A stretch of 48,878 nt of DNA from NCBI GenBank assembly GCA_934098515.1, contig CAKOOK010000009.1, positions 1-48,878 of the forward strand, in the 5' to 3' direction. Under the pieces are notes generated by a model. It was not told the DNA's origin. It worked only from the letters and a program-made list of their open reading frames with translations, and did no database searches. The position numbers and the translations under genes were made by a program. This stretch comes from an uncultured Bacilli bacterium (GTDB lineage Bacteria > Bacillota_I > Bacilli_A > RF39 > UBA660). Shown one piece after another: positions 25,477-34,055 of the stretch. The first letter of the stretch is position 1. Each line of letters opens with the position of its first letter.

Positions 25477-26607
25477 ATGAAAAAAAGCTATATTAAAATA
25501 ATATTATTTACTTTTACACTAAGTTTATTCCTATTACTAAATAGTTTATATTTTAAAAAAATAAATCAAATAGAACTAAATATCTTACTAATAATAACAA
25601 CAATTATAACTTATTTACTTTTTGGTTTTGAAAAAGATAGACATAGATACAGTAAAGATGTAACTTTAAAAATAATAATTATTTTAATGGCTTTTTTTCT
25701 GCTTTATTACTCATCCGGTATATTAATTGGTTTTGCTCAAAATAATAACTATCTAACAGTAAAATCAATAATTAATATAATATTACCAATATTAATATAC
25801 ATACCATTAAAAGAATTTTTACGTTACCACCTACTAACAAAGTCAAGTGAATCAAAAATTCTCATCGCAACAACTTGTATTCTTTTTATTCTTATAGATA
25901 ATACCATCCCATTTTCTTTACACACAATAACCTTTAGCAAGGAAACATTCCTACTAATTGCACTTACCTTTTTACCTTCTATTACAGAAAACATTCTTTG
26001 CACATATTTAAGTTTACATTTAGGCTATAAGCCTGGTATAATATATTTAATAATAATGAATCTATACAAGTACATACTCCCAATAATTCCGAATCCAAAT
26101 GAATATTTATACTCTCTAATCTTTCTTATACTTCCATTAATTGTACTAGTAAAAATTAAAAATTATTTTAAGCAGGATAGAACCAATGAACAATCATACT
26201 CAAACTATAAAGAAAACAAAAGAGAATTAATAAGTTTCATTCCCTTAATAATATTAATTATTGTACTGGTATGTACAGTTTCAAACTACTTTAGATTCTA
26301 TGCAATCGCAATTGCAAGTGGGTCTATGACCCCACATATCTCCAAAGGAGACGTAGTAATTGTTGACAAAAAATTTAAAAATTTAGAAATTGGCGATGTC
26401 CTTGCATATAAATATGAAGGAAAAATTATTGTCCACAGAGTATACAAAATCATAAATAACAATAATGAATACTTTATTTATACAAAAGGAGACGCTAATA
26501 AAGACTTCGACAATTACAAAATTACAGAAGACATGTTTATAGGGCTTGTTAAAATAAAAATTCCCCTAATTGGATATCCAACAGTATTACTGAATGAAAG
26601 GTGGTAA
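25477..26607 (+). CDS. SipW-type (ER-type) signal peptidase I with polytopic N-terminal domain
   Basis: 376 residues, about twice the size of SipW. Residues 1-230 hold about seven TM helices of unknown family (a CPBP/CAAX-protease-like look, PLKEFLRYHLL and LPSITENIL, but the defining Glu-Glu motif is not clear). After a TM at about 250-270 the peptidase part starts: IASGSM with Ser283, VHRVY with His320 (His replaces the bacterial Lys, so ER/archaeal type), and GDANKDFD with the Asp residues. It should process the TasA-like proteins on either side. It has an AGGTGG site, and its stop overlaps the ribosome-binding site of the next gene. Confidence 0.85.
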   Translation: MKKSYIKIILFTFTLSLFLLLNSLYFKKINQIELNILLIITTIITYLLFGFEKDRHRYSKDVTLKIIIILMAFFLLYYSSGILIGFAQNNNYLTVKSIINIILPILIYIPLKEFLRYHLLTKSSESKILIATTCILFILIDNTIPFSLHTITFSKETFLLIALTFLPSITENILCTYLSLHLGYKPGIIYLIIMNLYKYILPIIPNPNEYLYSLIFLILPLIVLVKIKNYFKQDRTNEQSYSNYKENKRELISFIPLIILIIVLVCTVSNYFRFYAIAIASGSMTPHISKGDVVIVDKKFKNLEIGDVLAYKYEGKIIVHRVYKIINNNNEYFIYTKGDANKDFDNYKITEDMFIGLVKIKIPLIGYPTVLLNERW

Positions 26608-26609
26608 AA

Positions 26610-27692
26610 ATGAAAGAAGTACTAAATAAAAATAAAAAGCAAAAAATAAAAACAAAGATTTTTCTCAATTTATTATTAACAAGTGCACTTGCACTAACTG
26701 GACTTATACTTATCACTAATTCATTAAGCATTAACCCTAAAGAAAAATTACAATATCAAGAAAAAGGTAATGTAAAATATAGTGTATGTTTAAAAGAAAA
26801 TAATTTCTTCGAAGACGAATGCCTAAACTCTAACATGTCTTACATAGCATCTCTAATAAAAGATATAACCTTAAACTTTAACTATCAATTTAATAGTAAC
26901 CTTGATAAAATAATGAAGTCTGTAGACTACGAAATAGTTGCAAAACTAGTAATTAAAAACAATGATACCAAAACAAATTATTATGAAAAAGAATACATTC
27001 TAACCCCAAAGACAAATGACAAAGTTAATTCAAATCAAAAACAATACAATTTAAATAAAAAAATAACAATTGATTATGACTATTACAATAACATAGTTAC
27101 CAATTTTAAATCAGAGTACGGAGTAAACTCAGAAAGCTATTTAGAAGTATATTTAAAAACATATAATAATATAGAAGAAGAATATCGTGATATTCCTACA
27201 ACTACTCAAATATCAGTTCAAATCCCATTATCTCAAAAAGCAGTTGAAATAAAATTTAATACCCAAGAAATAAACAAAAATATCAATAAAACAATAACAT
27301 CTAAGGACATAATAATTAATGGTTACAAAAAGCTTATAACAGGTGTGATACTACTTTTCTTCTCATTAATCTGTATGATATCAACTGTTATAAAAATTAA
27401 AAAACATTATAAAGCAAAAAGTAATTATGACAAATTTATCAAGAAAATTTTAAAAGAATATGACCGTATAATAGTAGAAACAAAAACCCTTCCAAATGAA
27501 AATAAATATAACATACTGATAATAAAAAGTTTTAGTGAATTGGTTGACGTAAGGGATAATCTACTATCTCCAATAATGTTTTACAACATGCAATCACAAA
27601 AAACATCAATATTCTATATTCTTAACAACAATAACCTATATATTTATATGGTAAATGAAACAAATATAAACAGTGGTGAAAATAAATTATGA
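26610..27692 (+). CDS. DUF5305-like two-TM membrane protein
   Basis: 360 residues. There is a basic N-terminus, TM1 (about 16-36), a 200-residue extracytoplasmic beta-rich part, TM2 (about 240-262) and a cytoplasmic domain of about 95 residues with a KYNILIIKSFSELVDVRDNLLSPI stretch. This layout and tail motif match the DUF5305 family, found beside SipW-type signal peptidases in archaea and clostridia. It probably aids secretion or assembly of the fibre proteins; no activity is known to me. I took the ATG at 26610 with AAAGGTGG rather than GTG at 26601. It overlaps the next gene by 4 bases. Confidence 0.65.
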   Translation: MKEVLNKNKKQKIKTKIFLNLLLTSALALTGLILITNSLSINPKEKLQYQEKGNVKYSVCLKENNFFEDECLNSNMSYIASLIKDITLNFNYQFNSNLDKIMKSVDYEIVAKLVIKNNDTKTNYYEKEYILTPKTNDKVNSNQKQYNLNKKITIDYDYYNNIVTNFKSEYGVNSESYLEVYLKTYNNIEEEYRDIPTTTQISVQIPLSQKAVEIKFNTQEINKNINKTITSKDIIINGYKKLITGVILLFFSLICMISTVIKIKKHYKAKSNYDKFIKKILKEYDRIIVETKTLPNENKYNILIIKSFSELVDVRDNLLSPIMFYNMQSQKTSIFYILNNNNLYIYMVNETNINSGENKL

Positions 27693-29218
27693 AACCACAT
27701 AATAAAATAAATAAGCGAAAAAAACATAATATAACATCTCTAGGAATATTTATAGTATCTATAGCAATTATGTTCTTAAGTATAGGGTTCTCTGCATACC
27801 AAAATAATCTTGCTATTGAAAACATAAGTGCAACTGTACGAATAGACAAAGATATAAGAATTACAAACGTAAACATTACAAACTTAAATGATGCCAAAAC
27901 TTACTACGAAGAATATAACACTTCAAACATATCTGGCAATATCAAACTAAATTCTTCTGCATCGTATGTTATATATGAAATAGAAATAAGCAATCTAGGT
28001 AACACAGAAATGGGCATAACAGAAGCAACCATAAATAATGAAAATTTACAATTTGAATTTTTAAATTATAATTTAAAAGAAAAAATCTGTGAAAATGACG
28101 AATGTTCTTTAGGAATTAAGAAAAAAATACAAGTCAAAATTTCCTACAAAGAAAACGTTAATCCAAATCCTAACGAAATGAAGTTTACATTAAACTTTAA
28201 TTATGGTCAGTTTTTTAAAATTTCATATTATAATATTCCAAACAGTGAAACTCTTCCAAAAGAAATAATCGAGCATGATACAATAAATATAAACATATCA
28301 AATCAAAAAGAGAATCTTATAAAAACATATATGGCAGGTAAACTACTACAAAAAGATATAGATTACCAACACATCAATGATAACTTAACCATACCTGATG
28401 TTTCTGGGGATGTTCAAATTAACTATAAAATGCCAATATGTCGAAGGGCAACCTTATTACACACAGAAGAATGTAAAGGAAATATTTGTAATGGTATGGG
28501 TTATAAACCAGGCGGCACAATGGGTTCTAGAACAATAACATACGGTTCATTAGGAACCACAGGAGAATTAAAATCAGGCGATGCCTTCGACTGTGATGTA
28601 AATGGTGATGGTATATATGACCCCGAAACCGAAAGATTCTACTATGTTAAAGACTTAGAAAATAATGATAATATAGCCGTATTAATATATTATAACAATG
28701 TAAGTAATGGAACTCCTAGCAACGATACGTACTATCAATATTATACAATTGCCGAAAACTGGCATGGACCATTAAATGCAATGAGCAAGCTACCAACAAC
28801 AACGCAGTGGAAAAATGTAAAACTATCACAAACTAGCAGAAAGCTTGTAAATGAATATGGAACAACAAGTTCAAAAGATGGACACAGCTATCCAGAAACT
28901 CTAGACTATTCAAATTATGCTGCCCGCCTTTTAACAATGGCTGAAGTAAAAAAACTAACAACAGCTTATATCCCGTCTTGGAAAAATGGAGAATTGGATG
29001 CCCATCTATATCTAGTCGAAAATACAAATTTTTCCAAAAAAGATAACTCAAAATTTGATGGTTACTGGCTAGAAACACCAAGAAACACCATGTCTAATCA
29101 TGGCTGGATAATCTACGCTACTGCAAGAAGAGTCCATAGTGTAGAAGTTCAGCGAACCGACGTATTAGTCGGAGTTAGACCAGTAATAGAAGTATCTAAA
29201 GCAGATATATCATACTAA
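27689..29218 (+). CDS. TasA-like N-terminal module fused to DUF6273-like C-terminal domain
   Basis: 509 residues. The N-terminal TM/signal (about 14-36, SIAIMFLSIGFSAYQNNLAI) and the following beta-sandwich resemble the TasA-like protein upstream. The second half (about 255-505) is a globular domain with an EF-hand-like loop DVNGDGIYD, then RLLTMAEVKKL, a GYWLETPR motif and GVRPVIEVSK near the end. That pattern belongs to the DUF6273/FGE-like surface domain group. It is likely a second SipW substrate, perhaps a fibre-tip or accessory adhesin. It is the last gene before a strong terminator. Confidence 0.65.
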   Translation: MKPHNKINKRKKHNITSLGIFIVSIAIMFLSIGFSAYQNNLAIENISATVRIDKDIRITNVNITNLNDAKTYYEEYNTSNISGNIKLNSSASYVIYEIEISNLGNTEMGITEATINNENLQFEFLNYNLKEKICENDECSLGIKKKIQVKISYKENVNPNPNEMKFTLNFNYGQFFKISYYNIPNSETLPKEIIEHDTININISNQKENLIKTYMAGKLLQKDIDYQHINDNLTIPDVSGDVQINYKMPICRRATLLHTEECKGNICNGMGYKPGGTMGSRTITYGSLGTTGELKSGDAFDCDVNGDGIYDPETERFYYVKDLENNDNIAVLIYYNNVSNGTPSNDTYYQYYTIAENWHGPLNAMSKLPTTTQWKNVKLSQTSRKLVNEYGTTSSKDGHSYPETLDYSNYAARLLTMAEVKKLTTAYIPSWKNGELDAHLYLVENTNFSKKDNSKFDGYWLETPRNTMSNHGWIIYATARRVHSVEVQRTDVLVGVRPVIEVSKADISY

Positions 29219-29221
29219 AAG

Positions 29222-29251
29222 AAAAAGCAGTACAACCTCTACTGCTTTTTT
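29222..29251 (+). terminator. Terminator of the TasA/SipW operon
   Basis: Ten-bp stem AAAAAGCAGT/ACTGCTTTTT with a 9-base loop, ending in T. Strong and A-flanked, so possibly bidirectional. Confidence 0.88.
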
Positions 29252-29286
29252 AAATACAACAAAGAATATGCAAACAATCACAAAAA

Positions 29287-29295
29287 TGTTATAAT
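29287..29295 (+). promoter_or_regulatory. Extended -10 promoter of the sortase gene
   Basis: TGTTATAAT at 29287-29295 is a perfect extended -10 with no good -35. The predicted start (about 29302) coincides with an in-frame GTG 9 bases before the ATG at 29311. No Shine-Dalgarno is present, so the mRNA is leaderless or nearly so. Confidence 0.6.
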
Positions 29296-29310
29296 TAAAA
29301 TGTGAATAAT

Positions 29311-30150
29311 ATGAAAAAAAGAAAAAGAATAAGAATAAAATGGATTAATCTACTACTTTTAATAACAATTATTATCTGTACTAGTAAATTCTTATCATCA
29401 TCCATTCAAATCATAAAATGGTCAATTGACAATAAAAATACAGATTCTCAAACTAACAAAATAACTGAAATTACTAAAATCAAAGAAATTGAAGATAACG
29501 AAAACACTGAAATTATAAATAATGAAATTACAATAGATAAAAACGCTCCGTACTGGAACTTTATTAAAATGAATATGATTGATGCTGATTTTAATGAACT
29601 TAAAAAAATTAATAAAGACGTCAAAGGATGGATTGAAGTAAATGGCACAACAATAAACTATCCTTACGTTCAAACAAATAATAATGACTTCTACTTAAAT
29701 CATACCTTTGATAAAACCTCTAACGGGGCTGGCTGGATTTTTCTTGACTACCGAAATGACACAAACTTCGAAGATAAAAATACCATAATATACGGCCACG
29801 GAAGATCAAACTCATCTATGTTTGGCTCACTTAAAAATATTACTAAATCGTCATGGTTTAATAATACCAATAACTACGTTATTAAAATAGCTACTGAAAA
29901 ATCAAACACCCTATGGGAAGTATTTAGTGTCTATCACATACCAACCACATCTGACTACTTACAAATATCCTTTAATTCAGATGACGAGTTTTTAGATTTT
30001 GCAAACAAATTAAAAGAAAGAAGCTACCACAAGTTTAATACTAGCATTTTTAAAACAGACAAAATAATCACTCTATCTACATGTTTTAATGATGATGAAA
30101 AAGTCGTCATGCATGCAAGACTAATTAAAATCCAAAATAAAAACGCCTAA
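29311..30150 (+). CDS. Class B sortase
   Basis: About 279 residues from the ATG (three more if GTG at 29302 is used). A TM anchor (about 14-32) is followed by a charged linker rich in Glu/Ile/Thr/Asn. The class B sortase domain starts near 95 with VKGWIEVNGTTINYPYVQ. The catalytic triad, numbered from the GTG, is His166 (IYGHGRSN), Cys261 (LSTCF) and Arg273 (HARLI). Sortases link surface proteins to peptidoglycan or build pili. No protein in the window ends in a sorting signal followed by TM and basic tail, so its substrate is elsewhere. It probably works with the surface operon just upstream, but from its own promoter. Confidence 0.9.
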   Translation: MKKRKRIRIKWINLLLLITIIICTSKFLSSSIQIIKWSIDNKNTDSQTNKITEITKIKEIEDNENTEIINNEITIDKNAPYWNFIKMNMIDADFNELKKINKDVKGWIEVNGTTINYPYVQTNNNDFYLNHTFDKTSNGAGWIFLDYRNDTNFEDKNTIIYGHGRSNSSMFGSLKNITKSSWFNNTNNYVIKIATEKSNTLWEVFSVYHIPTTSDYLQISFNSDDEFLDFANKLKERSYHKFNTSIFKTDKIITLSTCFNDDEKVVMHARLIKIQNKNA

Positions 30151-30162
30151 CCAGCGTTTTTT
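30139..30162. terminator. Bidirectional terminator between sortase and VTE6-like genes
   Basis: Stem AAAAACGC/GCGTTTTT with a 7-base loop. A-rich on the left and T-rich on the right, so it can act for both convergent transcripts. Confidence 0.85.
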
Positions 30163-30901
30163 ATAATAAAAATATATAACATAAAATAAACACAAATACA
30201 TTATTAAGAAGGTTAACCGCATCATTATTCATCCAGTACAAACCTTTAACTAATTTTGTTGGTTCTCCGCAATGCATATATTCCTCAACTTCCTTCTTAC
30301 ACTTAGAACAAACAAACTTACCTTGCAAAGAATCACCTAATAAACTATCTGCAACAGACCCAAACAAGCCCATAAGAATAATTAACAAATAATTCATTGA
30401 GTTTAACTTCTCAGCATAATAAATAAGCCCTAAAATAATACCACCGGCTAAAGACGCATTAATACCCAAAAAGGAAACTGCACCACTAGTACCAGCCGGT
30501 ACTCGTTTAAGTGTAAATATACTCACTGGTCTATTTTTAGAAAGCGTTCCAATACTACTAGCTAAAGTATCAGCTAAACTAGAAGAAAGTACCGCATAAT
30601 ACATTACATAAAACTTATCATTTAAAGTAAAATGATATAAAACTATACAGATTGTCGGCAATAAGACATTACTAAACATCTGGTATATAGTTCTGCATTC
30701 ATCATTAGTTTTCTTTTTTATTTTATCACTTAATATCGTAAGCACAAAGGTAAGAGCAAGTGCTCCAAAAGCATAAAGACCGCCAAAATAAGTAATTATC
30801 ACTCCCATTAACCAAGCAGCAATAATCCCCGGTTTAGTAACCTTCTTCTTCCATAGAGCAAAAAGTGCAAACACACTAGGTAACAAAATAGATAAATACA
30901 T
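30161..30901 (-). CDS. DUF92 / VTE6-like membrane kinase
   Basis: 246 residues, polytopic (about six TM), in the DUF92 family. Recognisable parts are VTKPGIIAAWLMGVI, SSSLADTLASSIGTLSK, KRVPAGTSGAVSFLG and GSVADSLLGDSLQGK, followed by a CSKC/HC cysteine loop. The plant member VTE6 phosphorylates phytyl-phosphate to the diphosphate. Here it abuts a VTE5-like kinase, so the pair may turn a salvaged isoprenoid alcohol into its diphosphate. The substrate in this organism is unknown. It is the last gene of the parA operon and ends at a shared terminator. Confidence 0.82.
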   Translation of the reverse strand: MYLSILLPSVFALFALWKKKVTKPGIIAAWLMGVIITYFGGLYAFGALALTFVLTILSDKIKKKTNDECRTIYQMFSNVLLPTICIVLYHFTLNDKFYVMYYAVLSSSLADTLASSIGTLSKNRPVSIFTLKRVPAGTSGAVSFLGINASLAGGIILGLIYYAEKLNSMNYLLIILMGLFGSVADSLLGDSLQGKFVCSKCKKEVEEYMHCGEPTKLVKGLYWMNNDAVNLLNNVFVFILCYIFLL

Positions 30902-31546
30902 TTATATCACTTCCATTAAATATACAACCAATGAAACTCCCAAAGGCAAAAATAAATTATCTAAGCCCTTTCTATCAAACAACTCTAACGCAGCCGAAAC
31001 AACACTTATCAAAATCATATCAATAACATTAAAACCAAATTTAAAATAATAATTAAATATAATAATAATTACTAAACTAAAAGCAAACACAGTCGCTGTT
31101 CCACTTATAGTCTTATGATTATATATTTGTCTTGACTTCAAATAACCAGCAACTAAAGGAGCAAAACCATCTCCGAATGCCATACAAAATAAACCAACTC
31201 CAAATGCTCCATAAAACTCTGGAACAAAATAAGTTACAAGTGCCATAATAAACACACTTATTGGATAATAAATAGTACCTAAATTACCACTACCATCTTC
31301 CATCGATTTAAACAACTTAAACTTATAAGAAAGTATATTTATCACAATAAACGACAGCGGTGGAATAATAATATGAATGCTACTCCCAAAATATTTATAC
31401 AATATCAAATAACAAAAAGATATCATAATATGTATAAACTTCTTTGTAAACAAAGTTCTTAAATTAAATATTTTTCTAAGACCAAATGCAAGCAGTAAAA
31501 TAACTATTAAATATCCATAAGTAAACAAATACCCCTTTAAAATCAT
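30902..31546 (-). CDS. Phytol/dolichol-kinase-like (VTE5/SEC59) membrane protein
   Basis: 214 residues, about seven TM. It has the CDP-alcohol/CTP-dependent polyprenol kinase pattern: TKKFIHIMISFCYL near 35-48, MEDGSGNLGTIYYP near 82-95, MAFGDGFAPLVAGYLK (acidic GDG motif) near 120-135, and KTISGTATVF. VTE5/SEC59 relatives phosphorylate phytol or dolichol using CTP. It overlaps the AbgT gene by 4 bases and ends directly before the VTE6-like gene. Confidence 0.8.
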   Translation of the reverse strand: MILKGYLFTYGYLIVILLLAFGLRKIFNLRTLFTKKFIHIMISFCYLILYKYFGSSIHIIIPPLSFIVINILSYKFKLFKSMEDGSGNLGTIYYPISVFIMALVTYFVPEFYGAFGVGLFCMAFGDGFAPLVAGYLKSRQIYNHKTISGTATVFAFSLVIIIIFNYYFKFGFNVIDMILISVVSAALELFDRKGLDNLFLPLGVSLVVYLMEVI

Positions 31547-33075
31547 AAAGCTACACTAGTTCCTATACCAAGTGGTAAACCTATTAAATAAAACAAAATT
31601 AACACTACAATCCACATAACTAAAGTATAAAAACTATAAGGAACTAAATACTTAGTATTACCCCAAAGCCCATCTTTATCTGTATTAGTACTATAAAGTT
31701 CCATAAATGCTAAATAAACAACAAAGTAAGCCATAACTGGAGTTAGCGCATAAGTAGCACACTCACCTGCTCTAAATACTAACTGAGCAAGTTCTGGACT
31801 TAATCCCGCATTCATAAACACATGAACAACACTACCACTCATTATAGACCATTTACTAACACTACTAGGAAGTAACAATGTAGCAAGTGCACTAAATCCA
31901 AGCGTAAGCATCATAAGTGGAATACCAGTAAAATTAGTCTTACTAATAATACCAGCAAGATAAGCAGTAAACACTGTACCTATATTAGTTTTCTTAAATA
32001 TAAATATAAATGCAGATGCAAAGAATATAAGTACTAACACCTTACCAATATAATCTAAAGAATAACTTAATCCATTACACAAATCTTTAACATTTCTAAT
32101 TGATTTATTAACAATACCATACACTAAACCTAATATAATAAATAATATTGTTACAACAAATACAAATCCTTGATTAAAGAAGGAATTATAACCAAATAAC
32201 TTATCAATATATAAAGTTTGTGAATAATCTAGTAGTGCTCCACCTAAAGGTGCATTTGGTATAATATTATAAACAAATATGAGCAAATAAATAACACCAG
32301 CAAAAAGAGAAACAACTAGCGCCCTTCTTTCAGTCTTCGTAAAATAATCTTCCTCATCATCAAGTAAAGCATACTTACCAAGTTTAGGAACTATAACCCT
32401 TTCCGTAATACTTGTAACAATACCTGCTAAAACTAAAGCACATACAAGCATAATAAACACATAACTAAATGTGCTCATCTGATAATCAGGAGATAACAAA
32501 TTAGCACTAGATAAAGTATAACTCATTAAAGAGCTATCTATTGAATTCATAAAAACATTAATACCAATACCACAACTCAAACTAGCAAAAGCGCAAATAA
32601 TACCCGCTTTAGGATGTCTCTTACCATATTTAAACAGTACTGCAGCAAGTGGTATAAGCACTATATAACTTAAATCTCCACCAATAGATGCAAGAATACA
32701 TACAAGAGATAAACTAAATGTTACAACCCTCTTACTCACCTTTTTAGTAAGCACATAAAAGAAACTATCTAAAAAACCACTCTTATCCATTACACCAAAA
32801 CCAATAAGCGTAATAATTAACATAGATAAAGGCGTAAAAGATGCAAAACTTGACACTGCATTACTAAATATAAATTTAAGACCACTTAAACTAAATAAAT
32901 TCTCTACATATACTGAATCACTAACATATGATCCGATATTAGAAACTTTACTATAAGTAGCACTAGCATTAAAAAGAGTAAGTACACCACTTAATATAAT
33001 TGTTCCAAAAATAAGTAAACAAAACGTTATAATTGGGTGGAGCATTACCTTCTCATATTTTCTCTTAATCCTCAT
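31543..33075 (-). CDS. AbgT-family transporter
   Basis: 510 residues with about 11-13 TM and two re-entrant-like segments, as in YdaH/MtrF. Family landmarks include FSLSGLKFIFSNAVSSFASFTPLSMLIITLIGFGVMD-like early helices, a GGDLSYIVLIPLAA segment and a late LPSSVSKWSIMSG motif. AbgT proteins import p-aminobenzoyl-glutamate or export sulfonamides. Either folate-precursor uptake or drug efflux is possible. It starts inside the end of the DUF951 gene (11-base overlap). Confidence 0.88.
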   Translation of the reverse strand: MRIKRKYEKVMLHPIITFCLLIFGTIILSGVLTLFNASATYSKVSNIGSYVSDSVYVENLFSLSGLKFIFSNAVSSFASFTPLSMLIITLIGFGVMDKSGFLDSFFYVLTKKVSKRVVTFSLSLVCILASIGGDLSYIVLIPLAAVLFKYGKRHPKAGIICAFASLSCGIGINVFMNSIDSSLMSYTLSSANLLSPDYQMSTFSYVFIMLVCALVLAGIVTSITERVIVPKLGKYALLDDEEDYFTKTERRALVVSLFAGVIYLLIFVYNIIPNAPLGGALLDYSQTLYIDKLFGYNSFFNQGFVFVVTILFIILGLVYGIVNKSIRNVKDLCNGLSYSLDYIGKVLVLIFFASAFIFIFKKTNIGTVFTAYLAGIISKTNFTGIPLMMLTLGFSALATLLLPSSVSKWSIMSGSVVHVFMNAGLSPELAQLVFRAGECATYALTPVMAYFVVYLAFMELYSTNTDKDGLWGNTKYLVPYSFYTLVMWIVVLILFYLIGLPLGIGTSVAL

Positions 33076-33253
33076 GTAAAACTCTCCTTAGTTTCTTCTC
33101 AAACTCAAGTCTATCCATCATAATCTCATGATTACAATTTACACATTTAAGTTTTATATCAACCCCAACACGTGTAATAAGCCATAAATTAGTTCCGCAT
33201 GCATGGTCCTTCTTCATTACAACTTTATCCCCTAAACTATATTTTGCTTCCAT
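33065..33253 (-). CDS. DUF951 family zinc-ribbon-like protein
   Basis: 62 residues starting MEAKYSLGD. The family pattern is clear: GDKVVMKKDHACGTN, then LITRVGVDIKLKCVNCN and MDRLEFEKKL. The Cys and His residues suggest one zinc site. The function is not established; the family is a conserved neighbour of parB/mscS in Bacillota. I chose the ATG at 33253, preceded by GAGGTG. A TTG 12 bases upstream would put the Shine-Dalgarno inside the gene. It overlaps the mscS 3' end. Confidence 0.9.
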   Translation of the reverse strand: MEAKYSLGDKVVMKKDHACGTNLWLITRVGVDIKLKCVNCNHEIMMDRLEFEKKLRRVLHED

Positions 33254-34055
33254 TATGCACCTCAATCTGATTATAAGGAATCTTTATATTGTTCTTATCA
33301 TAAGCATCCTTAACAAGAGTAAGAATTGCTCTTCTAACGGCATATTCACTTCCTTGCTTACACTTAACACTAATTAAATAATTTACTGCACTATCTCCAA
33401 GTTCATTAACTCCAAGATAATTGCACTCCTTATCATCAACATCTTTTATTTTTTTAACGTCCTCTAAAACATCAAGTAACACGCCTTTAACTTTCTCTTC
33501 CGTAACTTCATAACAAGTCGGAATATTAAGTAAAATAACATGTTTTTCTTGGCTTAAATTTACTATCTTATCAATATTTCTATTAGACACAACCATTACA
33601 TTACCATTAAAATCTTTAATCTTAGTAGTCTTTAATCCAAAAGAAATAACCTGACCCGTAAAATCATTATATTTAACATAATCACCAACAACATAATAAT
33701 TATCCATGATTATATTAATACCACCAATAATATCCTTTAAAGCATCTTGAAGAGCAAGTCCAATAACAACACTTGCGACTCCTAATCCAGCAATAAAAGA
33801 ACTAGTATCAACTCCAAAAATATCTAAAATCACAAGAGCCGCAATAATTAAACAAACATACTTAGTAATATTCTTAAATAATACTAAAACGGTAACTCTC
33901 TTTTTCTTCTCAAATTCATTTGTTCCCCTTATAGTAGCTTTATTAAGTACTGAAATAATAATTTTATATATAAACATTACTCCAATAATAACTACAATAG
34001 GTCCATAAAACTTTTTAGATGATACTATATCAGCAATCTTTACCCAAAATTCCAT
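33237..34055 (-). CDS. Small-conductance mechanosensitive channel (MscS family)
   Basis: 272 residues. Three TM helices are followed by the pore helix with a GLGVASVVIGLALQDALKD pattern, then the MscS beta domain with VGDYVKYNDFTGQVISFGLKTTKI and a mixed alpha/beta C-terminus. MscS channels open on membrane tension and release solutes on hypo-osmotic shock. The gene overlaps its neighbours on both sides, so it belongs to the parA-parB operon. Confidence 0.95.
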   Translation of the reverse strand: MEFWVKIADIVSSKKFYGPIVVIIGVMFIYKIIISVLNKATIRGTNEFEKKKRVTVLVLFKNITKYVCLIIAALVILDIFGVDTSSFIAGLGVASVVIGLALQDALKDIIGGINIIMDNYYVVGDYVKYNDFTGQVISFGLKTTKIKDFNGNVMVVSNRNIDKIVNLSQEKHVILLNIPTCYEVTEEKVKGVLLDVLEDVKKIKDVDDKECNYLGVNELGDSAVNYLISVKCKQGSEYAVRRAILTLVKDAYDKNNIKIPYNQIEVHNGSKI

